Positions 54,267 through 62,822 of a stretch of 64,000 nucleotides of DNA are shown here, piece after piece. The notes beneath the pieces are model-generated. The model had not been told where the DNA came from and made no database searches. It was given only the letters and a program-made list of their open reading frames with translations. Made by a program: the position numbers and the translations under genes. This DNA is from CAYUMU01 sp964445985 (lineage in GTDB: Bacteria; Planctomycetota; Planctomycetia; Pirellulales; S012-138). Numbering within the stretch: the first letter of the stretch is position 1; every line of letters starts with the position of its first letter. The DNA lies in the NCBI GenBank assembly GCA_964445985.1, contig CAYUMU010000024.1, forward strand, positions 1-64,000. Direction: 5' to 3'.

Positions 54267-55427
54267 ATGACATATTCCCTGGCCCTGTTCAGCAAACTGC
54301 CAGCGCTCTTCTTCCTGGTGGGCGCGGCGCTCGTCACCAGCCCCACGCGCGGCGACGAAGTGCATCGCGCGGCCGCCAAAGGCGACCTGGCGGTACTCAC
54401 CCTGCTGCTCACGGAAAAACCAGAGCTGGCCAACGCCCGCAGTGAAGTCGGCGAAACCCCGCTGTTCGTCGCCGCGAATCAGGGTCGGTTGGAAGCGGTA
54501 AAACTGCTGTTGACCAAGGGCGCCGAAGTGGACGGCAAGGTGGACGATTCCACCCCGCTGCTCACGGCTTGCGCCTCAGGGCATGCCAGCGTGGTGCTGC
54601 ACTTGCTCGAAAAAGGCGCGTCGGCCACCGTGGCCGATAACGAAGGCCGCACGCCGCTCTACTTTGCGGCCGCCGATGGCAAGGAAGACCTCGCCAAGGC
54701 CCTGCTGGCTGCCAAGGCCGACGCCAGCGCCGCGGATCTTGAAGGCGATACCCCTTTGCACATGGCGGCCATTTATCGCCGCGAAGGCCTGGCTTCGCTG
54801 CTGATCGCCCAAGGCGCCAAGGTCGACGCCGCCAACAAGCAAGGTCATCGCCCTCTGCATATTCCCTCGGCCAAAGGCAATGCGGCGATGGTGAAATTGC
54901 TGCTCGCCGCGGGCGCCAACCCCGGCGTGGCCACGACCGATGGCGATACGCCGCTGCACGTGGCGGCCAGCGAAAATCGGCTTGAAATCATCCGCCTGCT
55001 GCTGGCAGCCAAAGCCGATGTCAACGCCACCAACAGCGATGGACTTTCGCCGCTGTACGTGGCCGTGTTTGAAGAGCACCCCGAGACCGTTTCGCTGCTC
55101 ATCGAAGCAGGCAAGGCCAAGCTCGACGTGGCCGATAGCGATGGTCACAGCCCTCTGCACGCGGCGGCCTACTTGGGCAACGCCGACATTTGCCGGCTGC
55201 TGATCGCGGCCCAAGCGCCAATCAACGCCAAAGACAAGTCGGGCGGCACGCCGCTGCACCTGGCCGCCGCGAACGACCAGCCCGACTCGGCCCAGGCACT
55301 GCTCGCTGGCGGCGCCGATGTGAACGCCAAAGACAGCAAGGACCGCACGCCGCTGGCCATTGCCGAGGCCAAGAAGTTCGACGCCGTCGCCGAGGTGATT
55401 CGTAAGCACATGCAGGAACAACCGTGA
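54267..55427 (+). CDS. Exported ankyrin-repeat protein
   Basis: 386 aa from ATG 54267, with a signal peptide (LPALFFLVGAALVTSPTRG). The whole mature part is eleven ankyrin repeats of 32-34 residues (GETPLFVAANQGRLEAV, DGDTPLHVAASENRLEI, SGGTPLHLAAANDQPD). An ankyrin solenoid in the envelope would be a protein-binding scaffold; the partner is unknown. Its stop overlaps the GTG start of the acyl-CoA synthetase gene (GTGA), so the two are translationally coupled. Confidence 0.9.
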   Translation: MTYSLALFSKLPALFFLVGAALVTSPTRGDEVHRAAAKGDLAVLTLLLTEKPELANARSEVGETPLFVAANQGRLEAVKLLLTKGAEVDGKVDDSTPLLTACASGHASVVLHLLEKGASATVADNEGRTPLYFAAADGKEDLAKALLAAKADASAADLEGDTPLHMAAIYRREGLASLLIAQGAKVDAANKQGHRPLHIPSAKGNAAMVKLLLAAGANPGVATTDGDTPLHVAASENRLEIIRLLLAAKADVNATNSDGLSPLYVAVFEEHPETVSLLIEAGKAKLDVADSDGHSPLHAAAYLGNADICRLLIAAQAPINAKDKSGGTPLHLAAANDQPDSAQALLAGGADVNAKDSKDRTPLAIAEAKKFDAVAEVIRKHMQEQP

Positions 55428-57064
55428 ACCTGATCGAACTTTTTCAGCAAAGGGCGCAAGGCGGCGATGGGCCGGCGCTGATTGTCAAAAACGAACACGA
55501 TGCCTTCACGCCCTTGCGCTGGGACGTGTTCTCGCGATTGGTGCGTCAAACGGCCGCGGCCTTTCATAAGCTCGGCGTGCGGCCTGGCGATCGCGTGGCG
55601 CAGGTTTCGGCCAATCGACTGGAATGGATCGTGTGCGACCTGGCCATCTATCTCTGCCAGGGGGTGCATGTGCCAATCCATGCTTCGCTCACCGGGCCTC
55701 AAATCGCCTGGCAGGTGCTCGATGCCGATCCCGTGCTGCTGCTCCTTTCGGGGCCGGTGCAGGCCGAGAAACTGCTGGCCCAAAAACTGCCCGAGCGGCT
55801 GCGGCTCGTCTCCTTCGATCGCATTCAACAGCCGCTGGGTGGCGTGCCCGTTCTTGCCCTCGAAGAATTGCAAGCCGCGGCCGACGAGGCGCAAGGCGAT
55901 GCGATCTTGCAAGCCGCCAGCGAACAGACCACCGACGACACCCTGGCAACCATTCTGTATACCTCAGGCACCACGGGCGAACCCAAAGGCGTGATGCTCA
56001 CGCACGGCAATCTGGCGAGCAACGCCTTGGGATCGTGCGAAATCTTCCAGCAGCGGCCCGGCGATGTGCGGCTGTGCTGGTTGCCGCTTTCGCATGTCTT
56101 TGCCCGCACGTGCGATCTGTATACCTGGTTGGCATCGCCCGGCGTGGAGCTGGCCCTGGCCGAAAGCCGCGATACCATTCTCGGCGATTGCAGCCAGGTT
56201 TCGCCCACGCTGCTCAATGGCGTGCCGTACTTCTTTGAAAAGGTGATGCGATTCCTCACCGACCAAGGGGTAGGCCAAACGCCTGGCGCGGCCGTGCAAC
56301 TGCTGGGTGGCAACATTCGCATGTGCTGCTCCGGCGGCGCGGCGCTCCCCGACCACGTGGCCCGCTTCTACCGGCAGCAGCAACTATTCCTGGTGCAAGG
56401 CTACGGTCTGACGGAAACCTCGCCGGTGATTACGGTTTCTGACCAGCCGGAGAAGATTGGCAGCGTCGGCCGCGCCTTGTGCGACGTGGAGCTGCGCATT
56501 GCCGAAGACGGCGAGATCTTCACCAAGGGGCCGCACGTAATGCCCGGCTATTGGCGACGCCCCGAGGCCACGCGCGAAGTGCTGAACGACGGCTGGTTTG
56601 CCACCGGCGACTTGGGCCGCGCCGACGACGACGGCTACCTGTACATTACCGGCCGCAAGAAAGAATTGATCGTCACGGCGGCCGGAAAGAACGTGGCCCC
56701 CGTGCTGCTCGAAGGCCTGCTGTGCGAAGACCCGTTCATTCAACAGGCCGTGGTGGTGGGCGACAGCCGCAATTACCTGGCGGCCTTGCTGGTGCCCGAC
56801 GCCGCGGCCATCAAAGCCAAACTGAGCGAGCAGGGAATGGAACTGCCCGAAGACTGGCGACGCGACCCGCAAGTGCTGCAACTGGTGGCCGAACGAATCC
56901 GCGCCCGCCTGACCGACCTGTCCCCCTACGAACAAGTGGGACGGTTCGTGCTGCTGGCGGAACCGTTCGCCGTGGAAAACGGCCTGCTCACGCCGACGCT
57001 CAAACTCCGCCGCGGAGAAATCGCCGCCCGCTACGCGGCGGAAATTGAACAGATGTACGAATAA
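55424..57064 (+). CDS. AMP-dependent acyl-CoA synthetase (long-chain fatty-acid ligase type)
   Basis: Activates a carboxylic acid to acyl-AMP and then acyl-CoA. 546 aa from GTG 55424. The P-loop is ILYTSGTTGEPKGVMLTHG near 180; VQGYGLTETSPVITV near 325 binds adenine; GWFATGDLGRADDDGYLYI near 390 has the hinge Asp; and GRKKELIVTAAGKNVAP near 410 carries the catalytic-region Lys. The layout matches FadD15/FAA-type long-chain enzymes, in a slightly short form. It is the last gene of the esterase-ankyrin-ligase run, so it may use acids released by the esterase. Confidence 0.92.
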   Translation: MNLIELFQQRAQGGDGPALIVKNEHDAFTPLRWDVFSRLVRQTAAAFHKLGVRPGDRVAQVSANRLEWIVCDLAIYLCQGVHVPIHASLTGPQIAWQVLDADPVLLLLSGPVQAEKLLAQKLPERLRLVSFDRIQQPLGGVPVLALEELQAAADEAQGDAILQAASEQTTDDTLATILYTSGTTGEPKGVMLTHGNLASNALGSCEIFQQRPGDVRLCWLPLSHVFARTCDLYTWLASPGVELALAESRDTILGDCSQVSPTLLNGVPYFFEKVMRFLTDQGVGQTPGAAVQLLGGNIRMCCSGGAALPDHVARFYRQQQLFLVQGYGLTETSPVITVSDQPEKIGSVGRALCDVELRIAEDGEIFTKGPHVMPGYWRRPEATREVLNDGWFATGDLGRADDDGYLYITGRKKELIVTAAGKNVAPVLLEGLLCEDPFIQQAVVVGDSRNYLAALLVPDAAAIKAKLSEQGMELPEDWRRDPQVLQLVAERIRARLTDLSPYEQVGRFVLLAEPFAVENGLLTPTLKLRRGEIAARYAAEIEQMYE

Positions 57065-57220
57065 TTCGGAATTCGGAGTTCGGAGCGGAAGCGAGTTCGG
57101 AGTTCGGAGTGGAAGAAGCGAAGTGTCTGAGCGTATTTAGTGATTTTCAAGTCCACTCCGCTTCGGAGATATTGAAAATGGAAACTCTCAAATTGAGAGA
57201 AAATGCTTTTTCATCTCCTC
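57065..57220. repeat. Short tandem 'ttcggag' repeats and a hairpin
   Basis: 57066-57115 repeats 'ttcggagttcggag.ggaag' twice. Then 'ctctcaaattgagag' (a palindrome near 57184-57198) and a later 'cctctcaatttg' give an AT-rich hairpin that could stop transcription of either converging unit. Confidence 0.45.
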
Positions 57221-57899
57221 TCAATTTGTAGGGCTTCGTAGCGTCGCTGCCAGCCTTCGGCGGGTTGCAGAAAGCAGCGAGGCGTCACCGAGGAGAGCGT
57301 CTCTCGAAATTCTACCCTTCTTGAGCAGGACGCCCGAAATTCCAGCGACAAAGACTCCCCACTGCTGCCAGTGTCGCAACGACTTTCGGCGATGCGCGTA
57401 GAAATGCTCCAATGTCACGTCTTCAATAGACAAAGGAATCGGAATGCTGTTGTGAACATATCGCAGTATCCCATCACTGCGATTAACGGCCTCAAAAATG
57501 CCTTTCGAACGCCAGTTCCAGCAACGACTGCCCTAGCTTGAGCCGGTTAAGAAAATAGAGAATGGGGGCATAGTTTTCGATAAGCATGTGGGCATCACCG
57601 AGGCCCCAATTATGGGTCGCCGCATCGACCGAGTGCCCGAAGTGTGCCGCGATCTCCCTTCGCAATTGCCGAAGTGCGACTCCATATTCACCTTGACGAC
57701 ATAGAGCTTTGATCTCATATCGGAACGTAAAGTTCGCGACATCCCGTGGCGACCTATTGGCCGCATATCGACGAATCTGGCGGCAGGCAGCCACAATTTG
57801 GGCATCGCGACCGAGGCTCGCCAGTTCCACTAGATAGGACCGGTACAACTGACCGGCGTCCGCATGCTGGTTCCATAGGTTCGGAGTTCGCGGTGTCAT
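57221..57899 (-). pseudogene. Hypothetical gene broken by a one-base frameshift
   Basis: The first frame (57899-57492, 135 aa) ends LLELAFERHF at a stop directly after a T5 tract (57494-57498). Removing one T restores the frame as ERHFEAVNRSDGILRYVHNS, continuing into LSIEDVTLEHFYAHRRKSLR and on to 57221. The merged protein would be about 220 aa, helical, with no known domain. The last ~50 shared residues recur at 746-1108. The C-terminal 15 residues diverge from that copy, so the 3' end may be replaced. The start overlaps the stop of the upstream gene by four bases. A sequencing error is the alternative. Confidence 0.55.
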
Positions 57900-58759
57900 C
57901 TTGTCATCTTAGAAGTCGATGGACGATCAAGCGCAGCCGCCAAGGCCTGTTCCACATTCGCCGACCAGGGTGGACGCGAATGAGGGCGAGCTAAGGCAGA
58001 CGCCGAGTTCAGAGAAGCCGTCGTCGCGGCCGACGGAACTTCCGCCAAGGGTTGAGCGGCCGCGGCGGCAACCGTGGTTGGCTGCGGCTGGGCATCTTCA
58101 GGCTGGCGTCGCCCGTTGTTTCGCAGCAAAAACCCAATCACCACCAAAAATTGCCCGGCAAAGGCCGAGAGCATGCACAGCGGCCACACCGGTTGGCTAT
58201 GTTTGGCGCCCAGCATGGTGGCGGTGAACAGCACCGAAGCAAACACCAGCCCCATCGCCCCCAGGCAGACCAAAACCCAACCGCCCAAGGTGGTCCAATC
58301 GCCAGCGCCCCGATCGCTCGCGGTACGGTCGCGCCTCGGAGCAGCGGGCTGCGGTTGCGAAGCCGCGGCAGGGCTGGGAGCGATGACCAGGGGAGCCGTG
58401 GGCGGCGCCGCGGTTTCGAGGCAGTCCGCCAAACTGAAAGAGTCGTCCAAGCGCGCGGCCGCTTCCAACCGATGCGCCGTACGACGGATCAGCCGTCGCA
58501 CGTCTTCCAGATCTTCGTCCAGCCGCCAATCGCTAAGCAGATTGTCTGGCGAAAACAGCTCGGCCTTGGGCAGACCTTGCTCCGCGGCGGCTTTTCCCGG
58601 GGGCCCGCTGTTCACGGGGCCGCTGACGGCCGGGTCCGAGACGGCGCGCATTCCATCGGCGGAGTTTCGCAACACAGCCGCGCAGACCCCACAGCGCAGC
58701 ACCGCTTCGGGCGGTTGCTGTTGGGCAGGCACGTCTTGTTTGCAACGGGAACACCACAT
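57896..58759 (-). CDS. Zinc-ribbon membrane protein
   Basis: 287 aa from ATG 58759, chosen because the protein then opens with a zinc ribbon (MWCSRCKQDVPA ... RCGVCAAVLRN). A linker of about 130 residues includes the helix DEDLEDVRRLIRRTAHRL. Two membrane helices follow (LGGWVLVCLGAMGLVFASV, MLSAFAGQFLVVIGFLL) and an Ala/Pro-rich tail. This ribbon-linker-two-helix layout is frequent in planctomycetes and uncharacterised. It is coupled by an ATGA overlap to the frameshifted gene downstream. Confidence 0.7.
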   Translation of the reverse strand: MWCSRCKQDVPAQQQPPEAVLRCGVCAAVLRNSADGMRAVSDPAVSGPVNSGPPGKAAAEQGLPKAELFSPDNLLSDWRLDEDLEDVRRLIRRTAHRLEAAARLDDSFSLADCLETAAPPTAPLVIAPSPAAASQPQPAAPRRDRTASDRGAGDWTTLGGWVLVCLGAMGLVFASVLFTATMLGAKHSQPVWPLCMLSAFAGQFLVVIGFLLRNNGRRQPEDAQPQPTTVAAAAAQPLAEVPSAATTASLNSASALARPHSRPPWSANVEQALAAALDRPSTSKMTR

Positions 58760-59072
58760 GGGGGGCGGCTCGTTCGTCCTCTCGTACAAAATGCAAAGGC
58801 GCGCATGATGTATCGGCCATTCGCCGCGTGAGAGTGTAACGATTCCGCGGAATTTGCCGAATGCGACAAACTTTACCGGTTGCGGCGAGTTTGCGTTGCC
58901 GGTCGGCCAACAACAGCCACCGGGTGCCGGCAACCTGGCGGCGCCAGCACCCATTCCCACCAGAACCCAATTAAACATATTGACATTTGTTCACTGGTCG
59001 TGTACGATTCATCCCTACATGCGGGCTCGCCGCAATTTGGGTTGGGAAGCGGCGACCAAATGGGGTTGGCTG
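58760..59072. other. Intergenic, 313 bp
   Basis: Spacer upstream of the zinc-ribbon gene. A 'ttgaca' (58980) and 'tacgat' (59003) pair, 17 bp apart, faces right on the plus strand, where it would run antisense into 59073-59405. I do not assign it. Confidence 0.4.
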
Positions 59073-59405
59073 TTACCGATAGAAGACCTTCGGGCCGTGA
59101 TTCGAGAATCGCACCGAGACCGTCGGGCCGCCTCGCCAGGTGAGATGCACCAGGCCTTGGCCAAACAGCGTGGGACGGCTGGAAACGCACGGTTCGGTGT
59201 GGGCAATGCACGCCGGCAGGCAGACTTTCACCGTGGTGCAAATGCTAGGGCACTCGGGACTTCGAACCGTTACCAACCGCACAACCGTGGGCGGCGGCAC
59301 GCAGCAATCGCCGGCCTCGGCGGCGCGGGTTCCCAACAGGGAGACCATGGTCAAAGCCAGGCAAGCCACCAGGCCTTGGGCGGTGCGGGAAAGGTGCTTT
59401 CTCAT
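59073..59405 (-). CDS. Small exported cysteine-rich protein
   Basis: 110 aa. A ribosome site AGAGGAAA lies upstream of ATG 59405. The signal peptide is AQGLVACLALTMVSLLGTRA, with cleavage near AEA|GD. The mature ~80 residues hold seven cysteines (DCCVPPPT, SPECPSICTTVKVCLPACIA, EPCVSS), probably disulfide-bonded outside the cytoplasm, and end in strands (GLVHLTWRGGPTVSVRF). No known family. It is a single gene. Confidence 0.65.
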   Translation of the reverse strand: MRKHLSRTAQGLVACLALTMVSLLGTRAAEAGDCCVPPPTVVRLVTVRSPECPSICTTVKVCLPACIAHTEPCVSSRPTLFGQGLVHLTWRGGPTVSVRFSNHGPKVFYR

Positions 59406-59714
59406 CGGTGTTTCCTCTCGTTGTTTACAAAAAATCCATCGTGCGACCGAGCCAGGTCTTGAGGGCGGGGGATGTACGGCGACCGCATTACCGGAACCAT
59501 CGCAACCCTTGCCACGCTCTGGCTATTACAGCTTACCTATTACTGCCAGCTTTGCGAGCAAAGGGGACATTTCAGGCGTTTTTTCCTTGAGCAAATTCAG
59601 GTGGTTTTTCGGAAACTACCTGGCCTGGGTGCCGATTGCGCAGGCCCAACCGCCTTGTAGCGGGGTTCAATGGAGCAACCTCGAAATTCAATCCTCATCC
59701 GCGGAGACAGGCCC
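59406..59714. other. Divergent intergenic region, 309 bp
   Basis: Between the small cysteine-rich protein gene (minus) and the SGNH-like gene (plus). No RNA gene or repeat is recognised. Confidence 0.45.
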
Positions 59715-60953
59715 ATGTTGGCTTGGAAGGCGAAACAAGCGTGCGCGATTTCCTGCCTGAGTTGCCTGGCGCCGGCTTTTGCCGTGCTGCTGGCGGTGGG
59801 TTCGGCCGGCGTTGCTGTCGGTCAACAAGGAGCGCCGCCGGGGGACGCGGCCGTTCAAGCAGGAGCGGCGGCCGACGCCCAGGGTGAAGAAGCAATTGAC
59901 TTCAACCGCGCTCGGGGATTGCTGCAGAAGAAGAACGGCGGCGGCCAGCTTTCGGCGGAAGAACAGGCCTATTTGGACCGGGCGATGGCAGCCCGCAATG
60001 CGGGTCGGAAGCCGGGCGGCAACGCGCCCGGAACTCGGCGGCCGAACACGCAAGAAGCCCGCGAAAAGACCGGGCTCAAGCCGCTCACCGAAATGTCGGC
60101 CGAGGACCGTTACCAGGGGCAAGACGGCGGTTTGTATGGCGAAGGCCGCAACACGCCGCCGGCAGCCCACGCGGCCGCCGCGCAACAAGCGCTGGCCCAA
60201 GTGCAACCGCTCGACGCCCAAGGAAAGCCGGCCACTGATGGCAAAATCGTGCTGGTTTCGATCAGCATGTCCAACGCCACGCAGGAGTTTTCGGCCTTCA
60301 AACGAATCGCCGACGCCAGTGATGCCAAGAGCGGCAAGCTGACGATTGTGGATTGTGCGCAGGGCGGTCAGGCGATGGCGGAGTGGGTGTCGCCCGACGC
60401 CCGGCCCTGGCAAGAGGCGCTGCGGCGGTTGGAGACATCTGGCGTTTCGCCCGAGCAGGTACAGGTGGCCTGGATCAAGCTGGCGAACAAGGCCCCGCAA
60501 GGCAGCCTGGAAGAACATGGCCGGAAGCTGCAAAAAGACACGCTGGAGGTGATTCAAAACGCCAAGGCCAAGTTCCCCAACTTGCAGATCGCGTATCTCT
60601 CCGGCCGCATCTACGGCGGCTACGCCACGGGCAACTTGAACCCCGAACCCTACGCCTATGAATCGGCCTACCCGGTGCGCTGGCTCATTCAGGACCAGGC
60701 AGCCGGCAGTTCGGAGCTGAACTACCTGGCCAGCCAAGGCCAGGTTCGCGCGCCGCTGCTATTGTGGGGCCCTTACTTCTGGGCCGACGGCGTCACGCCC
60801 CGCAAGAGCGACGGCCTGGTGTACGAACGGTCGGATCTGGCGGGCGACGGCACGCACCCTTCGCAAACCGGACGGGAGAAAGTTGCCAAGCAACTGCTGG
60901 AGTTCTTCAGCAAAGACCCGCTGGCGAAGAGCTGGTTTACGGGCAAGAAGTAA
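59715..60953 (+). CDS. Exported SGNH-like hydrolase
   Basis: 412 aa from ATG 59715 (signal peptide CLAPAFAVLLAVGSAGVAVG). A Gly/Ala/Gln-rich region of ~130 residues with an EF-like start (DFNRARGLLQKKNGG) precedes the catalytic fold. The C-terminal block SDLAGDGTHPSQTGREKVA carries the Asp-x-x-His of SGNH/GDSL esterases. The nucleophile block is unusual: VLVSISMSNATQEFSAF replaces the usual GDS, so Ser in ISMSN is the candidate. IAYLSGRIYGGYA fits the central strand. Likely acts on an esterified carbohydrate, by inference. Confidence 0.7.
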   Translation: MLAWKAKQACAISCLSCLAPAFAVLLAVGSAGVAVGQQGAPPGDAAVQAGAAADAQGEEAIDFNRARGLLQKKNGGGQLSAEEQAYLDRAMAARNAGRKPGGNAPGTRRPNTQEAREKTGLKPLTEMSAEDRYQGQDGGLYGEGRNTPPAAHAAAAQQALAQVQPLDAQGKPATDGKIVLVSISMSNATQEFSAFKRIADASDAKSGKLTIVDCAQGGQAMAEWVSPDARPWQEALRRLETSGVSPEQVQVAWIKLANKAPQGSLEEHGRKLQKDTLEVIQNAKAKFPNLQIAYLSGRIYGGYATGNLNPEPYAYESAYPVRWLIQDQAAGSSELNYLASQGQVRAPLLLWGPYFWADGVTPRKSDGLVYERSDLAGDGTHPSQTGREKVAKQLLEFFSKDPLAKSWFTGKK

Positions 60954-60989
60954 GGGGGGCTCGGCCGTTATGATTGATGGTTGCGTCGG

Positions 60990-61018
60990 CACGCCCTGAG
61001 CCTAAGCGAAGGGCGTGG
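60990..61018 (-). repeat. Dispersed palindrome family F (copy)
   Basis: 'cacgccctgagcctaagcga' then 'agggcgtgg'. The same word, in either direction, is at 38117-38144 and 62571-62598. The arms pair as a 6-8 bp hairpin. Confidence 0.6.
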
Positions 61019-61162
61019 TCAACTTGGCGACTGAGGCGACTGGTTGGAGCTTCCCGATCCTGGTTCCGTGGCTTGCGGGCCGGTGAGCGGCAGGCACGTC
61101 TCAATCGCCACCGACCTTCCGCCAAACTGTCGCGATCTACGTTTTGCAGGTCGCTCGTATGA

Positions 61163-62170
61163 TTAAGGTGATCCGAGAGGTAGCACCGGAAAGAATGTCT
61201 TTAGTGACTTTCCACTGGGATCCAGGATCAACACAACCGAGGGAGTTCCAGATGTGGCACCAGCAGTGCCTCCCACAGTCGTCGTCCACAAGCCAACGTA
61301 TCCCGGTGGTTTAATGATTTCGTGACTTGAACCCGTCTGAATATCGTAGCGCCAGATCGTTGAGCTAGCCGTGGGACCAGTGATTATCAATGAATCGCCA
61401 TCTCCGCTGAATACGGGGTTGTCAGCACGTCCTAATCGCCGCATCTCACCATCGTTCAAATTCAAGAGGATCCATTCTCGCTTCTCAGGTGACGCCAGTG
61501 GATCATTCAAATATACAATTTTTGTGCCGTCTACAGATGCAACCGGAAACGCACCCGCCTTGGTAAGGTGTGTTTCCCCGCCCAGGGCATCGAGACGGTA
61601 GAGCCCCCTGCGATCGCCTTGAGCGATAACGATTTCTCCATCCCCGAGGAAGCACGCACCCATGCCGAGATCAAGGTTAGAATATTCTCGGGTCTTTGTA
61701 TCGAACAGCCGAAACTCCACAATCATCCCCAGCCCAAGGGATCGCCGACCGATTTGAACGATTATGGCACCACCATCGCTACTCACATCGCGAATCGCAA
61801 CTTCATCTGTTTCATGTAGCAATCGTTCTTCCACGTTCGCAGCTGAGATGCTCCGGCGCCATATCTCATAGGCGTCGCCATTGCGGCGTTCGAAGAACAT
61901 CCAATCTCCCGTTCGTGATAATCGAGGATGCATTCCATCGGTAACGACGGACAGCGGCCTGTGATACCAGGTGCTTATCGCCGACATTGCGATGCAGCTC
62001 TTGTCCCCAATTTCCACATCAAAGAAGATCGTGTCCCTGTCAGCGGCGATAACTGCAAGAGCATACGGCACTTCGGCTGAACACATTTCGCGATACAGTT
62101 CCATCGCTACCCCAAGGGCAGCACAGCACACGGCAAGAATGGCGATAGCAGTGTAGGTCCGGACACGCAT
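61163..62170 (-). CDS. Exported beta-propeller protein, TolB/WD40-like
   Basis: 335 aa. N-terminal signal/anchor YTAIAILAVCCAALGVAM. The rest is repeated short strands with the PD40/TolB pattern (DGMHPRLSRTGDWMFFERR, AFPVASVDGTKIVYLND, DNPVFSGDGDSLIITG), about six blades with Asp-Gly turns. It is lower in GC than neighbouring genes. Such proteins act as scaffolds or binding platforms. No peptidase domain is fused. It converges with nothing nearby and is preceded by a MITE-like element at 62273-62538. Confidence 0.7.
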   Translation of the reverse strand: MRVRTYTAIAILAVCCAALGVAMELYREMCSAEVPYALAVIAADRDTIFFDVEIGDKSCIAMSAISTWYHRPLSVVTDGMHPRLSRTGDWMFFERRNGDAYEIWRRSISAANVEERLLHETDEVAIRDVSSDGGAIIVQIGRRSLGLGMIVEFRLFDTKTREYSNLDLGMGACFLGDGEIVIAQGDRRGLYRLDALGGETHLTKAGAFPVASVDGTKIVYLNDPLASPEKREWILLNLNDGEMRRLGRADNPVFSGDGDSLIITGPTASSTIWRYDIQTGSSHEIIKPPGYVGLWTTTVGGTAGATSGTPSVVLILDPSGKSLKTFFPVLPLGSP

Positions 62171-62272
62171 GTGACACGCTACAAGTTGATCAGAATGGCG
62201 GAAGCGGAGACAGAAATCGAGTTGGAAGCATCATGCAGAAAGGCGAAGCAAGTATAACTGCGGCGAACGGCT

Positions 62273-62538
62273 GGGTGGCACTGTCAAAAGGTTGTTTTCG
62301 TGTGCCACTGGCTCTGCCCATTGGTATCTACACATCTTTTTCCATACGACCGAGATACCGATGGTGGCCTATCAGAAGCCCCGTAAAACGCAGAGTTTTA
62401 ATGACCATGTGAACAAGTGGCCATATCTTGAGTCCTCTGCGTAACTGGCATCAATCAATAGGCTTATGACTTGTGTAGATACCAATGGGGCTTTGCCGGT
62501 GGCACCCAGAATGGGCGCATGCGGGCAGTGCCCCCCCC
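62273..62538. repeat. MITE-like element with long terminal inverted repeats, family D arms
   Basis: 266 bp. The left arm 62273-62334 and right arm 62472-62538 are inverted. The inner 18 bp 'cccattggtatctacaca' (62317-62334) is matched perfectly at 62472-62489; outward the arms share 'gtgccac.ggc' and 'gggcactg' words with family D. The centre is AT-richer with no open frame. It fills much of the 652-bp spacer before the pseudopilin gene. Confidence 0.75.
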
Positions 62539-62822
62539 GCCCGTGTTTGAAAGAGAGTACCCGCTGCCGCCACGCCCTTCGCTTAGGCTCATGGCGCGCC
62601 ACTCGATCCGACGACGTTGGGTCAATCGAGAAACCCATGTGAAATGGACAAATTATTTTTTATGAAATTTTGTGTTTTTTCTTGAACACAACCCGCCCTG
62701 GTGCTAAATTCATCTCACCTATTGAGGGGTTGGCTCGCAGCCTTTCCCCCTTCTTTTCCTTCGCCGAATCTGCGAGCGATCCTCTGGATGTTCATCCATT
62801 CTTTTTCCTGGGGAGGTGCTGT

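Noticed and set aside
57494..57498. Overlapping genes rather than a frameshift in the unknown gene
   Set aside because: The second frame has no ATG or ribosome site, and removal of one T gives a continuous sensible protein.
58980..59008. Consensus-like promoter (ttgaca, 17 bp, tacgat) on the plus strand
   Set aside because: It would only transcribe antisense into a small gene; one match of this quality is expected by chance in 64 kb.
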